Of a stretch of 22,412 nt of DNA, positions 1 through 8,370 are shown piece by piece. Under the pieces are notes generated by a model. The model worked only from the letters and a program-made list of their open reading frames with translations. It had not been told where the DNA came from and did not search any database. The position numbers were made by a program, and so were the translations under genes. Each line of letters opens with the position of its first letter. Position 1 is the stretch's first letter. Source of the DNA: Caldilineaceae bacterium (GTDB taxonomy: Bacteria > Chloroflexota > Anaerolineae > Caldilineales > Caldilineaceae); NCBI GenBank assembly GCA_028819675.1, contig JAPPKT010000006.1, forward strand, positions 338-22,749. The letters are read 5' to 3'.

Positions 1-1154
1 CTCCCCCCTCCCACGGCAATTTTCTGCAGAACATGCTGCTCTTTGCCCGCCTTCTGCGCGGGCTGAGCATCCCGGTCACGCCAACACAGATTCTCGACCT
101 GGTCGAAGCACTGACGCAGATTAATTTAAGGGTCAAGGCGCAGGCACGGGACGCGGCCAGAGCTATTCTGGTCAGCCGGCAGGAACATCTGGAGCTGTTC
201 GACGAGGCGTTTGAGTTGTTCTGGCGGGCGAGGGAGAGACAGGAGCTTGCGCGCATCAATCTGGGTGAACTACTGCAGCAGACACCGCAGGGAGAAATTC
301 AATATCGCCTGATTCGGGCCGACCGCGATCAAAAGGACGAACGCAAACAGGTTGACCAGGAGCCCCTGGTCGAAAAGATCTACACCTACAGCAGCGTCGA
401 GGCCCTGCGCAGCCGGGATTTCGCGACGATGACCGAGTATGAACTGCAACAGGTGAAGCATTTTATGCAGGAGTTGCAGTGGAAACCGGCCGAAAAACGC
501 ACCCGGCGCCGGGTTCCCGCTACCCACGGAGACCAGGTTGATCTGCGCCGGTCGCTGCGCCAAAATGTGCGCTACGGCGGTGAGCCGATTGTAATTGCCC
601 GGCGCCAGCGCAAAACCCGCCGCCGCCCAATTGTCGCACTGGCCGACATCAGCGGCTCGATGGATCGCTACAGCCGCGTGCTGTTGCAATTCCTGTACTC
701 GATCACACACGCGCTGGACAGGGTAGAGGCGTTTGTTTTCAGTACACGGTTGACCCGCATCACACGTCATCTGAGGCGGCGTGACATCGACCTGGCCCTG
801 GACCAGACCGCCCACGCGGTGCACGACTGGGCCGGAGGCACGCGCATTGGCGAAGCGATCCGCGCCTTCAACTTCGACTGGGCGCGGCGCGTCTGCGGGC
901 AGGGCGCAATCGTCCTCGTCATCAGCGATGGCTGGGACCGCGGCGATCCGGAGATGCTGGGACAGGAGATGGGGCGGCTGCAGCGCAGCTGTCACCGGCT
1001 GATCTGGCTGAACCCACTGCTGGGCTCGCCCAGCTACGAACCGCTGACGCGGGGGATTCAAGCTGCGCTGCCGCATACCGACGAGTTCCTGCCGGTACAC
1101 AATCTGATCAGTTTGGAGCAGTTGGCGCAGGTAATGGCAGAAGCGCAGGCCTGA
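1..1154 (+). CDS. CoxE-like VWA-domain protein, 5' partial
   Basis: This is a von Willebrand factor A protein of the CoxE family, which works with a MoxR-type AAA+ ATPase in maturing molybdenum hydroxylases such as CO dehydrogenase. The VWA metal site is visible as DISGSM, with D205, S207 and S209 counted from the ATG at 33. A later SDGWDRGD stretch is typical of the family. The ATG at 33 is probably internal: the frame is open to the window edge, and the residues before it (NFLQN, then MLLFARLLRG) match the usual family start, in which a few residues precede a 'LLxFxRLLR' helix. The true start therefore probably lies just upstream of the window. The N-terminal half is Arg/Glu-rich and helical. 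It is 41 bases upstream of xdhC, which supports a shared maturation operon. The VWA call is firm; the enzyme it serves is not visible. Confidence 0.85.
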   Translation, partial: PPSHGNFLQNMLLFARLLRGLSIPVTPTQILDLVEALTQINLRVKAQARDAARAILVSRQEHLELFDEAFELFWRARERQELARINLGELLQQTPQGEIQYRLIRADRDQKDERKQVDQEPLVEKIYTYSSVEALRSRDFATMTEYELQQVKHFMQELQWKPAEKRTRRRVPATHGDQVDLRRSLRQNVRYGGEPIVIARRQRKTRRRPIVALADISGSMDRYSRVLLQFLYSITHALDRVEAFVFSTRLTRITRHLRRRDIDLALDQTAHAVHDWAGGTRIGEAIRAFNFDWARRVCGQGAIVLVISDGWDRGDPEMLGQEMGRLQRSCHRLIWLNPLLGSPSYEPLTRGIQAALPHTDEFLPVHNLISLEQLAQVMAEAQA

Positions 1155-1182
1155 AGATAAGCGGTCATTCACAAAGTTACAA

Positions 1183-1195
1183 GGTAGGGCCTACC
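1183..1195 (+). promoter_or_regulatory. Inverted repeat over the xdhC ribosome-binding site
   Basis: GGTAGG-G-CCTACC is a perfect 6-base inverted repeat that ends exactly at the ATG at 1196 and contains the only purine-rich ribosome-binding candidate (aaggtagg). As RNA it could fold as a 5-bp stem with a 3-base loop and hide the binding site. It could equally be chance or a protein site. Confidence 0.3.
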
Positions 1196-1510
1196 ATGAA
1201 AGAGATCCTGGCAGATATCGACAACTGGCAGCAGGCAGGCAAACAGGTCGCCCTGGCAACGGTCGTGCAGGTGTATGGTTCGGCACCGCGTCCTTTGGGC
1301 GCGAAGCTGGCGGTGTCCGAGGACGGCGCCATGGTGGGTTCAGTCAGCGGCGGCTGTGTGGAGAGCGCCACTGTGCAGGAGGCGCTGGAGGTATTGGAGA
1401 CGGGCAGGCCGCGTCTCGTCTCCTTCGGCATCGCCGACGAGACGGCCTGGGAAGTGGGACTTGCCTGCGGCGGCACGATCGAAGTCTTCATCGAGCCTTT
1501 GAATTGGTAG
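1196..1510 (+). CDS. XdhC/CoxI family protein, N-terminal domain piece
   Basis: This 104-residue protein corresponds to the XdhC_CoxI N-terminal domain. XdhC proteins bind and sulfurate molybdenum cofactor for insertion into xanthine-dehydrogenase-family enzymes. Family hallmarks are present: VYGSAPRPLG near residues 27-36, the cysteine in SGGCVES, and GLACGG near the C-terminus. Full-length XdhC also carries a Rossmann-like C-terminal domain, which here is the separate next gene 16 bases downstream. Such splitting occurs in several bacterial groups, so this is not read as a frameshift. The stop is clean and the second gene has its own ribosome-binding site. It is probably co-transcribed with the VWA gene upstream. 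Confidence 0.85.
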   Translation: MKEILADIDNWQQAGKQVALATVVQVYGSAPRPLGAKLAVSEDGAMVGSVSGGCVESATVQEALEVLETGRPRLVSFGIADETAWEVGLACGGTIEVFIEPLNW

Positions 1511-1526
1511 CTTGGAAAAGGGATAA

Positions 1527-2294
1527 GTGGCTGAACTCTTCGATGCAGCGGCACAGGCAATACGTCAGGATGAACTGTGCGCTGTCGTCACCGTGCTGAG
1601 CGGAGACGAAATCGGGCGTAAACTGCTGGTACGTCGTGAGCCTAGGGCAGGCGGGGACGGTCACTCCCACGCGGCAGATGGATCGTTGGAGGACACGGCA
1701 CTTGAGAAGGCTGCTATCGCTCGCGCGGCGGAAGCTATGGCGGCACGCCGAACGACACGTGTTTCGCTGAAGGTAGAAGAGCGGGAGTTGGAACTGCTGA
1801 TCGACGTGCATGTTCCGCAGGAGAGGCTGGTCATCGTGGGGGCGGTCCATATCGCGATTCCGCTTGTCTCCTTTGCCCGCGAACTTGGTCTCAGTACTGT
1901 GGTTGTCGACGCCCGACCCATATTCGCTACACAGGACCGATTCGACCATGCGGACGAGTTAATCAGGAGCTGGCCTGAAGACGCTCTGCGGGAGATGGAG
2001 CTAAACGAGTCAACGTACGTCGTTACGCTCACGCATGATGAGAAACTGGACACGCCGGCCCTGATTTACGCCCTGGACCACCCCGTCGGTTACATTGGCG
2101 CGCTCGGCTCAAAACGCACGCATGCGAAACGAGTTGCAGCCTTGCGCGAGGCGGGCGTGAGCCACGAGCAGATTAGCCGCATTCACGCGCCGATAGGGCT
2201 TGACCTTGGAGGTCGCAGCCCTGGAGAGATCGCGCTGGCGATCATGGCAGAGATTGTGCAGGTGCGGAATCGCGTTAGGGAGACGGGCAGATGA
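1527..2294 (+). CDS. XdhC Rossmann-domain protein, C-terminal piece
   Basis: This 255-residue protein supplies the part of XdhC missing from the gene before it. Residues about 85-240 form the XdhC Rossmann domain, with [17 protein letters not shown], then VVVDAR and FATQDRF, and the late motifs [11 protein letters not shown] and [19 protein letters not shown] that are diagnostic for XdhC. The usual GAGH turn reads GAVH, so the second glycine is a valine. The GTG start at 1527 is preceded by gaaaaggg at good spacing. The stop overlaps the glcD start (ATGA), implying translational coupling. It is expected to assist a molybdenum hydroxylase; the genes for that enzyme are not in the window. Confidence 0.85.
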   Translation: MAELFDAAAQAIRQDELCAVVTVLSGDEIGRKLLVRREPRAGGDGHSHAADGSLEDTALEKAAIARAAEAMAARRTTRVSLKVEERELELLIDVHVPQERLVIVGAVHIAIPLVSFARELGLSTVVVDARPIFATQDRFDHADELIRSWPEDALREMELNESTYVVTLTHDEKLDTPALIYALDHPVGYIGALGSKRTHAKRVAALREAGVSHEQISRIHAPIGLDLGGRSPGEIALAIMAEIVQVRNRVRETGR

Positions 2295-3736
2295 ACGTAC
2301 ATCCACTGATCGAGACGCTGTCGCGTTTGTATGATGCCGACCGCCTCCTGACCCGTCCGGCCCAGCTGATGGCGTACGAATCGGACGCGCTGACGGCATT
2401 TCAGCAGAGAGCGGCGGCGGTGGTTATTCCTCAAAATCGCGAGGAGGTAATCGAAACGATCCGTCTCTGCCACGGGTACAGCGTACCGTTCGTAGCGCGG
2501 GGGAGCGGCACCAGTCTATCGGGCGGCTCGCTGCCTATCGCCGATGGCATCGTCATCGCCCTGAATCGCCTCGACCGAATCCTGCGGCTGGACGCGGCGG
2601 ACCGCATCGCCGTGGTAGAGCCAGGCGTGATCAATCTCAAGGTCTCCGAGGCGGCAAAGCCTTACGGTCTCTACTATGCGCCCGATCCTTCCAGCCAGTC
2701 GATCTGCACAATCGGCGGCAATGTAGCATTCAACTCCGGGGGTGCGCACTGCCTGAAGTACGGAATGACCAGCAACCATGTTTTGGGGATGACGGTTGCG
2801 CTGCCTGACGGCGAGGTCGTCGAGCTGGGCGGCGAAAGCCTGGAAGGCATAGGCCCCGATCTGCCGGGCTTCTTTGTGGGTAGTGAAGGGCTGTTCGGCG
2901 TCGCGCTGGAGATAACATTGCGATTACTACCGATCCCGCAGACCTATCGCACCGTGCTGGCGGCATACGATTCGTTACATGCGGCGGGGGATGCGGTGAC
3001 TGCGGTGGTTGCCTCCGGACTGCTGCCGGGCGCGATCGAGATCATGGACGCGCTGGCGATCAAGGCGGCGGAGGTAGGCGCCAAGGCGGGCTATCCGACG
3101 GCGCCGGCGCTGCTGATTGTCGAGTTGGAGGGAGAAGAGAGCGCGGTGGAGGCCGAATTCGCCCAATTGATGCAGCTGATCGAAGAGACCGCGCCTTTGG
3201 AGGTACGCATGGCGCAGACCGCAGACGAACGCGCCCGAATCTGGAAGGGGCGCAAAGCCGCATTCTCGGCAGTGGGTCGACTTGCCCCGGACTATATCGT
3301 GCAGGATGGGGTTGTGCCTCGCAGCCGGCTTGGGGATGCGCTGGCCGAGATTGACCGGCTCAGCGAAAGTTACGGCATCGATGTGGCCAACGTTTTCCAC
3401 GCCGGTGACGGGAACCTGCACCCGCTGATCCTGTTTGACGGCCGTGAAGAGGGCGCACTGGAACGGGCGGAGGAGCTGGCAGGTGAAATCCTCGAACTGT
3501 GCGTTGAACTGGGCGGCTCCATCACAGGTGAGCACGGGGTCGGCATGGAAAAGCGCGCCTTCCTTCCAAAAATGTATGGCCCGCTGGAGATGCAGGCGAT
3601 GGAGGATGTGCGGCGCAGCGTGGACAGCAGATCTCTCGCCAATCGCGGCAAGATGCTTCCGGCGGGCGACGCCGACTCTTTGACGCACGTCGGTCCCCAT
3701 CCACTTGAGAAGGCGGGCGTCATATTCAGGGAGTAA
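2291..3736 (+). CDS. glcD: Glycolate oxidase subunit GlcD-like FAD-binding oxidase
   Basis: This is a 481-residue flavoprotein of the GlcD / D-lactate dehydrogenase (FAD-binding PCMH type) family, which oxidises 2-hydroxy acids to 2-oxo acids. The N-terminal half (about residues 35-215) is the FAD-binding domain, with the [13 protein letters not shown] pyrophosphate loop and [12 protein letters not shown]. The C-terminal half carries HAGDGNLHP starting at H370 and [10 protein letters not shown] at E414-H415, the active-site and metal motifs of the family. Length is normal for GlcD. The ATG overlaps the xdhC stop by four bases. GlcE- and GlcF-like genes follow further downstream, so a three-subunit glycolate oxidase is likely, although D-lactate or another hydroxy acid could be the substrate. 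Confidence 0.9.
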   Translation: MNVHPLIETLSRLYDADRLLTRPAQLMAYESDALTAFQQRAAAVVIPQNREEVIETIRLCHGYSVPFVARGSGTSLSGGSLPIADGIVIALNRLDRILRLDAADRIAVVEPGVINLKVSEAAKPYGLYYAPDPSSQSICTIGGNVAFNSGGAHCLKYGMTSNHVLGMTVALPDGEVVELGGESLEGIGPDLPGFFVGSEGLFGVALEITLRLLPIPQTYRTVLAAYDSLHAAGDAVTAVVASGLLPGAIEIMDALAIKAAEVGAKAGYPTAPALLIVELEGEESAVEAEFAQLMQLIEETAPLEVRMAQTADERARIWKGRKAAFSAVGRLAPDYIVQDGVVPRSRLGDALAEIDRLSESYGIDVANVFHAGDGNLHPLILFDGREEGALERAEELAGEILELCVELGGSITGEHGVGMEKRAFLPKMYGPLEMQAMEDVRRSVDSRSLANRGKMLPAGDADSLTHVGPHPLEKAGVIFRE

Positions 3737-3828
3737 GGCTAAGCCAGGCCTCCTTGGAATCTATCGCGTAGTTCACAGCCCGCAGAACATTACGTCACTC
3801 CCTGGATGAAGGCACACATGTTGGTGTC

Positions 3829-3842
3829 AGGAAACCGTTTCG
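3829..3842 (+). promoter_or_regulatory. Possible LacI-family operator
   Basis: The site reads GGAAACCGTTTCGC and contains the AAnCGnTT core typical of LacI/CcpA-type operators, together with the near-palindrome GAAAC-C-GTTTC. It lies in the 154-base gap between glcD and the PQQ-type lipoprotein gene, 49 bases before the preferred start. I see no convincing -35/-10 pair beside it, and no LacI gene in the window, so this is weak. Confidence 0.25.
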
Positions 3843-3890
3843 CGGGTGCAGTGCTTGGACAGAAACTCAGGTCAAAGGGATGGGTCCGCG

Positions 3891-6026
3891 GTGAAAAGTA
3901 GCATACTCCTTGCAGTTGCCCTGCTCATCCTCGCCTTTGCCGGGGCCTGTGCACCGGGCGAGGCACCTCTTCAGGCAGGCGCCCCGTCCCCTGTTGAATC
4001 AAGTCCTGTTGCGACTGCGACGCCATCGCCGCCCCGTGAAAACATCGCAATGCAAGGAACTGCAAACGCCTTTGAGAGGAGCGGCTTTGCGCAGCTGGCG
4101 GTCGATGGGGACCTGGATTCGATCTGGAATTCGAATCAGCTGGCGCCCCAATGGTTTTCGATTGAATTCGACAGTTTCTACATGGTTGACAGAATCGAGC
4201 TGGTAGTGACGCAACTGCCCGCCGGCCCAACTACGCATGAGATCTGGTTAGGGGGAGGTTCTGACACGCGCGTTCTCCAGGACAGACTCATCGACGTGCA
4301 TACGGAGGATGGCCAGACATTGGAGATCGCTGTCGAGCCTCCGCGCAGGATGAACGAAGTCCTGATCGTAACTCTTGATAGCCCCAGTTGGGTCGGGTGG
4401 CGGGAGGTCAGAGTGTTCGGATGGCCGTCTGCAGACCCAGTGGAGGTGAAGGGAAGGGAGACGGAGTCAAGCGGGGCCGATCGTCCGATGGCTGAACCGT
4501 CTGCGCCGCTGGGGACGAATGTAGCCACAGTAGGGTCCGCGTTTGCTTCGTCAGGGGAGGAGTCGGCCGGCCTGGCAAATGACGGCAATTCGGATACCTA
4601 TTGGACTGCGCAGCTCCCGTCCCCGCAATGGTACTCAGTCACCTTTGACGAGCTATACCTTGTTGACAAACTGGAACTGGAAATTGCTCAGGCGCAGGCC
4701 GGCCCAACTACGCACGAGATCTGGCTGGGTAACGGCTCCAGCACGCGGACGCTGTACAGAAGATTCGACAATCTACAGGCAGAAGATGGACATACGCTGG
4801 AGATTCCTATCGTTCCACCACGCAGCATCAGCGAGGTGCAGGTCCTGACGCTTGACAGTTCGAACTGGGAGGGCTGGCGCGAGGTAAGGGTGTATGGCTC
4901 GCGTTCCGAAGACCCTGTCAGAGATGCAGAACTACCGCAGTTCAATTTGGACAAGTTCGCCGAAGGACTTTCGTTGCCTGTCCAGGTCACACACGCCGGC
5001 GACGGGTCAGGGCGCCTGTTCGTAGTCGAGCAAGAGGGACGGATTCGAATTGTCAGAAACGGCGTAGTCGAAGAGACACCTTTTCTCGACATTGCAGGCC
5101 GGGTAGGATGTTGTGGAGAGCGGGGATTGCTCAACGTAGCCTTTCCACCAACCTATGCCGACAAGCAGTATTTCTATGTAAACTATACGGACAGAGCCGG
5201 GGACACCGTCATTAGCCGTTTCAATTCGACCGCAAAACCTGATCTTGCCGATCCTGAAAGCGAAGAAGTCGTGCTCCTGATCGCCCAGCCGTACCATGTC
5301 CACAACGGCGGCCGCATCGTCTTTGGTCCTACAGACGGGTATCTCTACGTTGGCAGCGGCGACGGCGGCCACTCCACGTTTAAAGATGTCGAGAATCGCG
5401 CCCAGGACCCGAGCACGCTGTTGGGCAAGATTTTGCGCATCGACGTGGAGTCGGGCGGCAAGCCTTACGACATTCCGGCAGACAACCCCTTTGTCCAACT
5501 TGACGGTTTTCGCGATGAGATTTGGGCCCTGGGCCTGCGCAATCCGTGGGGCTTTGCCTTCGACGAGGCGACCGGCGATCTCTACATACCCGATGCAGGC
5601 CACATTAAGCACGAAGAGGTGAACTTTCAGCCGGCAGGAAGCCGCGGCGGCGAAAACTACGGATGGGACGTTAAAGAAGGCAGCAGATGTTTCGAGTCTG
5701 TGTCTTGCAGCGCGCAGGGCTTGATTTCGCCGGTAGTTGAGTATGACCACGTGTACTCTTGCGCAATCGTAGGAGGCGCCGTCTATCGGGGCGACAGCTT
5801 TCCCGAATTGGATGGTGTTTTCTTCTACGGTGACTTCTGCAGCGGAAGAGTCTGGGGGCTGAAGCGGTCGGAGGCCCCCGCGACCGGAAGCATCTACGAC
5901 GGCTGGCTGAGCACACTGCCGGTTAACGCCAAGGTCCCTGTCAGCGGCGTGGGCGAAGATGAAGAAGGCAACTTATACGTTATCGGCTATCAGGACGGCG
6001 CACTGTACAAGATTGTTGGGAAGTAG
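3891..6026 (+). CDS. PQQ-type glucose/sorbosone dehydrogenase lipoprotein with two discoidin-like domains
   Basis: This is a 711-residue exported protein. The GTG at 3891 is preferred: aaaggga precedes it, and translation then begins with a compact signal peptide (MKSSILLAV...FAGAC) ending in a probable lipidated cysteine. An upstream in-frame GTG at 3846 would put a polar tail before the signal. After a Pro/Ser/Thr linker come two homologous beta-sandwich domains (about residues 52-183 and 205-341), each with TTHEIWLG and GWREVRV motifs, resembling F5/8 type C (discoidin) carbohydrate-binding modules. Residues about 349-711 form a six-bladed soluble glucose dehydrogenase/sorbosone dehydrogenase propeller, with VHNGGRI (catalytic-type H471), YVGSGDGG and LRNPWGFAFD. 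It probably oxidises sugars outside the membrane using PQQ. It interrupts the glc cluster. Confidence 0.88.
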   Translation: MKSSILLAVALLILAFAGACAPGEAPLQAGAPSPVESSPVATATPSPPRENIAMQGTANAFERSGFAQLAVDGDLDSIWNSNQLAPQWFSIEFDSFYMVDRIELVVTQLPAGPTTHEIWLGGGSDTRVLQDRLIDVHTEDGQTLEIAVEPPRRMNEVLIVTLDSPSWVGWREVRVFGWPSADPVEVKGRETESSGADRPMAEPSAPLGTNVATVGSAFASSGEESAGLANDGNSDTYWTAQLPSPQWYSVTFDELYLVDKLELEIAQAQAGPTTHEIWLGNGSSTRTLYRRFDNLQAEDGHTLEIPIVPPRSISEVQVLTLDSSNWEGWREVRVYGSRSEDPVRDAELPQFNLDKFAEGLSLPVQVTHAGDGSGRLFVVEQEGRIRIVRNGVVEETPFLDIAGRVGCCGERGLLNVAFPPTYADKQYFYVNYTDRAGDTVISRFNSTAKPDLADPESEEVVLLIAQPYHVHNGGRIVFGPTDGYLYVGSGDGGHSTFKDVENRAQDPSTLLGKILRIDVESGGKPYDIPADNPFVQLDGFRDEIWALGLRNPWGFAFDEATGDLYIPDAGHIKHEEVNFQPAGSRGGENYGWDVKEGSRCFESVSCSAQGLISPVVEYDHVYSCAIVGGAVYRGDSFPELDGVFFYGDFCSGRVWGLKRSEAPATGSIYDGWLSTLPVNAKVPVSGVGEDEEGNLYVIGYQDGALYKIVGK
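4221..4724 (+). repeat. Internal duplication encoding two discoidin-like domains
   Basis: Bases 4221-4247 and 4698-4724 are 27-base segments that differ at one base. They lie 477 bases (159 codons) apart in the same frame. The surrounding roughly 130-residue domains are clearly homologous but much more diverged, so this short block is unusually conserved at the DNA level. Confidence 0.8.
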
Positions 6027-6165
6027 GTGAAGGAGAGAGCCGGCCTGGAGACTCCCAGTCATGGTGGCTCCGGGGCGTCCAGATAGACTCGATGCCTATA
6101 GTTTGGAAGCGTCAGTCGAATCGCCGCAGACGTAGCGGGAGCCTGACCGGCAAGAAGCCCGGACC

Positions 6166-7341
6166 ATGAACAGCGTTGATGAAATCCAGGAAGCGGTACG
6201 TGGTGCGAAAAGTGTACGCGTCCGAGGGGGCGGGTCCAAGCCTGCTCTTTCGTTACGACACTGCCATGAGGACGTGCACTGGCTGGACTTGTCTACGCTA
6301 AGTGGCGTCATCGACTATCAGCCCGACGAATACACCTTTACCGCCCGAGCAGGCACACCAGTCTCAGAAATGTCGGCGCTGCTGGTGGAAAAGGGTCAGT
6401 ATCTGCCATTCGATCCGCCGCTGTCCGAACGCGGGGCAACGCTGGGGGGAACGGTCGCCGCCGGCCTGAGCGGGGCGGGACGTTACCGCTACGGAGGCAT
6501 TCGCGATTTTCTGATTGGTATTCGCTTTGTCGACGGGAAGGGTCAGGAGGTGCGGGGCGGGGGCGCTGTTGTGAAGAACGCCGCCGGATTCGACTTTCCC
6601 AAACTGTTCGTCGGCAGTCTGGGGAGGCTGGGAATCCTGACCGAACTGACTTTCAAAGTCTTTCCTCAGCCGCCGGCGTTTGCGACAGTGGCAGCGGAAT
6701 TCGATGGCCTTTCCGAGCTGCTGAGCGCTCTGGATGCGGTTACGCGCAGTGCCATCGATCTGCACGCGGTCGATTTTGCGCCGACGCAGGAGGGATGGAC
6801 GCTATGGGTGCGTATAGGGGGTTTGCTGAACGTACTGCAGGAAAGGGCTCAGGCATTGCAGGCGATAGTGACCGCGGGCGCCGGGCTGACACGCGATAGT
6901 AGATTGCACCAGGACCAGGAGGAAGAGAACTTGTGGCAGGCGACGCGATCGATCGGGTGGCTGGGAGAGGGGATGGGGCTGGTTCGGGTCCCGTTGACAC
7001 CGCGACGGATCCCGGCGTTGGAGAATGCGCTCGACGGCGCCGCGTCGTCGCCGCGGCGCTATAGCGTCGGCGGGAATCTGCTCTGGCTCGGCTGGCCGGA
7101 CGATGCGGCGCCGGCGGGCCGAGAGCAGCAGAGCCCTCCCGGCGACCTGCACAGTATTTTGCTGGAATTGGACTTGCAAGGTGTACAGTTGATTGGCCGC
7201 GCACGGCGTGCGCCGACGCAACACGATGGTGACAACACGGACGGCGGGGAAGATCCTCTGTTGGGCCGGCCATTTCAAAACGCGTTCCTACGACGTATCG
7301 CACTGGCCCTGGACCCAGAAGGAAAGTTTGAGCAGTGGTAA
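6166..7341 (+). CDS. glcE: Glycolate oxidase subunit GlcE-like FAD-binding protein
   Basis: This 391-residue protein is the second, catalytically lesser FAD-domain subunit of glycolate oxidase. Residues 1 to about 165 resemble the FAD-binding PCMH domain: VRVRGGGSKP near residues 17-26, TLGGTVAAGLSGAGRYRYGG, and VVKNAAGFDFPKLFVGSLGRLG, the last being strongly characteristic of GlcE. The C-terminal portion is more variable, and its Gln/Arg-rich segment around residues 310-370 is looser than usual. The ATG has no strong ribosome-binding site, so the start is slightly uncertain. The gap before it (6027-6165) holds no recognisable terminator. GlcE normally bridges GlcD and the iron-sulfur subunit GlcF, both encoded in this cluster. 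Confidence 0.85.
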   Translation: MNSVDEIQEAVRGAKSVRVRGGGSKPALSLRHCHEDVHWLDLSTLSGVIDYQPDEYTFTARAGTPVSEMSALLVEKGQYLPFDPPLSERGATLGGTVAAGLSGAGRYRYGGIRDFLIGIRFVDGKGQEVRGGGAVVKNAAGFDFPKLFVGSLGRLGILTELTFKVFPQPPAFATVAAEFDGLSELLSALDAVTRSAIDLHAVDFAPTQEGWTLWVRIGGLLNVLQERAQALQAIVTAGAGLTRDSRLHQDQEEENLWQATRSIGWLGEGMGLVRVPLTPRRIPALENALDGAASSPRRYSVGGNLLWLGWPDDAAPAGREQQSPPGDLHSILLELDLQGVQLIGRARRAPTQHDGDNTDGGEDPLLGRPFQNAFLRRIALALDPEGKFEQW

Positions 7342-7382
7342 CGCGGGCGAATAGTCACAAAAACAGATAGAGGAGCAAACTG

Positions 7383-8351
7383 ATGAGAGCGATTCGTGTT
7401 CATGAGGTAGGCGACCCCAATGTGCTGCAGTGCGTAGATGCGCCGACACCGGAGCCAGGCGCGGGGGAGGCGCGAGTAAAGATCGAGGTGGCCGGTGTAA
7501 ACTTCATCGACACCTACCATCGGCGAGGTTGGTATCCGCTGCCACTTCCGTTCACGCCTGGAGTGGAAGGGGCGGGAACAGTGGATGCCATCGGCGAGGG
7601 CGTGAACGAGGTGTCAGTTGGCGACAGCGTGGCATACGGGATGTCGACCGGCTCTTATGCCGAGTACGCGATCGTCCCCTCCAAGAATCTGGTCCACCGT
7701 CCGGCTGGCGTGGATGCACAGCATGGGGCGGCGGCGATGATTCAGGGGTTGACTGCCCACTACCTTGCATGCAGTACTTTTCCACTAAAGCCGGGCGATA
7801 CCTGCCTCGTGCATGCCGCGGCCGGCGGCACGGGGGCTCTGCTGGTTCAGATCGCCAAACTGCGCGGCGCGCGTGTGCTCGGAACGGTTTCCACCGAGGA
7901 GAAGGCGCGCATCGCCAAGGCGGCCGGTGCAGATGCTACGATCCGCTACACAGAAGTAGACTTTGCGGAAGCGGTGCGCGATCTGACCGGCGGCGAAGGT
8001 GTCGAGGTCGTGTACGATTCGGTCGGCATCGCTACTTTCGACAAGAGCCTGGACTGCCTGAAGCCGCGCGGCTATATGGTACTGTTCGGCCAGGCGAGCG
8101 GCGTTGTTCCCTCAATCGACCCGCAGATACTCAACCAGAAGGGCTCGCTCTTCCTGACGCGACCGACGCTGGCCTCCCATATGCTCACGCGATCGGAGTT
8201 GGAGGGCCGCGCCAATGACATTTTCAGCTGGATCGCGGAGGGTAAGCTGGAGATCCGCATCGACCGCACATTCCCTCTCGACGATGCCGAGGGCGCACAT
8301 ACATACCTGGAAGCGCGCCAGACCAAGGGCAAGGTTCTGTTAACGACTTAA
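7383..8351 (+). CDS. NADPH:quinone oxidoreductase (zeta-crystallin-like MDR)
   Basis: This 322-residue protein is a zinc-free medium-chain dehydrogenase/reductase of the quinone oxidoreductase type, which reduces quinones or enones with NADPH. The N-terminal GroES-like domain has [20 protein letters not shown] and PGVEGAGTV. The nucleotide-binding domain carries [16 protein letters not shown] (AAxGGxG at about 146-151), and VYDSVG follows later. It lacks the zinc-ligand cysteines of alcohol dehydrogenases. A strong agaggag ribosome-binding site precedes the ATG. It sits between glcE and glcF, 41 bases after glcE and 19 before glcF, so it is almost certainly co-transcribed with them. Whether it takes part in the hydroxy-acid pathway or is a passenger cannot be told. 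Confidence 0.9.
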   Translation: MRAIRVHEVGDPNVLQCVDAPTPEPGAGEARVKIEVAGVNFIDTYHRRGWYPLPLPFTPGVEGAGTVDAIGEGVNEVSVGDSVAYGMSTGSYAEYAIVPSKNLVHRPAGVDAQHGAAAMIQGLTAHYLACSTFPLKPGDTCLVHAAAGGTGALLVQIAKLRGARVLGTVSTEEKARIAKAAGADATIRYTEVDFAEAVRDLTGGEGVEVVYDSVGIATFDKSLDCLKPRGYMVLFGQASGVVPSIDPQILNQKGSLFLTRPTLASHMLTRSELEGRANDIFSWIAEGKLEIRIDRTFPLDDAEGAHTYLEARQTKGKVLLTT

Positions 8352-8370
8352 CGCCAGAGACTGCAATCCC

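Noticed and set aside
1196..2294. Frameshifted single xdhC gene
   Set aside because: The first piece ends cleanly after its domain, the second has its own GTG and ribosome-binding site, and two-gene XdhC is known, so these are read as two genes.
3846..3890. Upstream GTG start for the PQQ-type lipoprotein
   Set aside because: It would add 15 polar residues before the signal peptide; the GTG at 3891 follows aaaggga and gives a normal lipoprotein signal.
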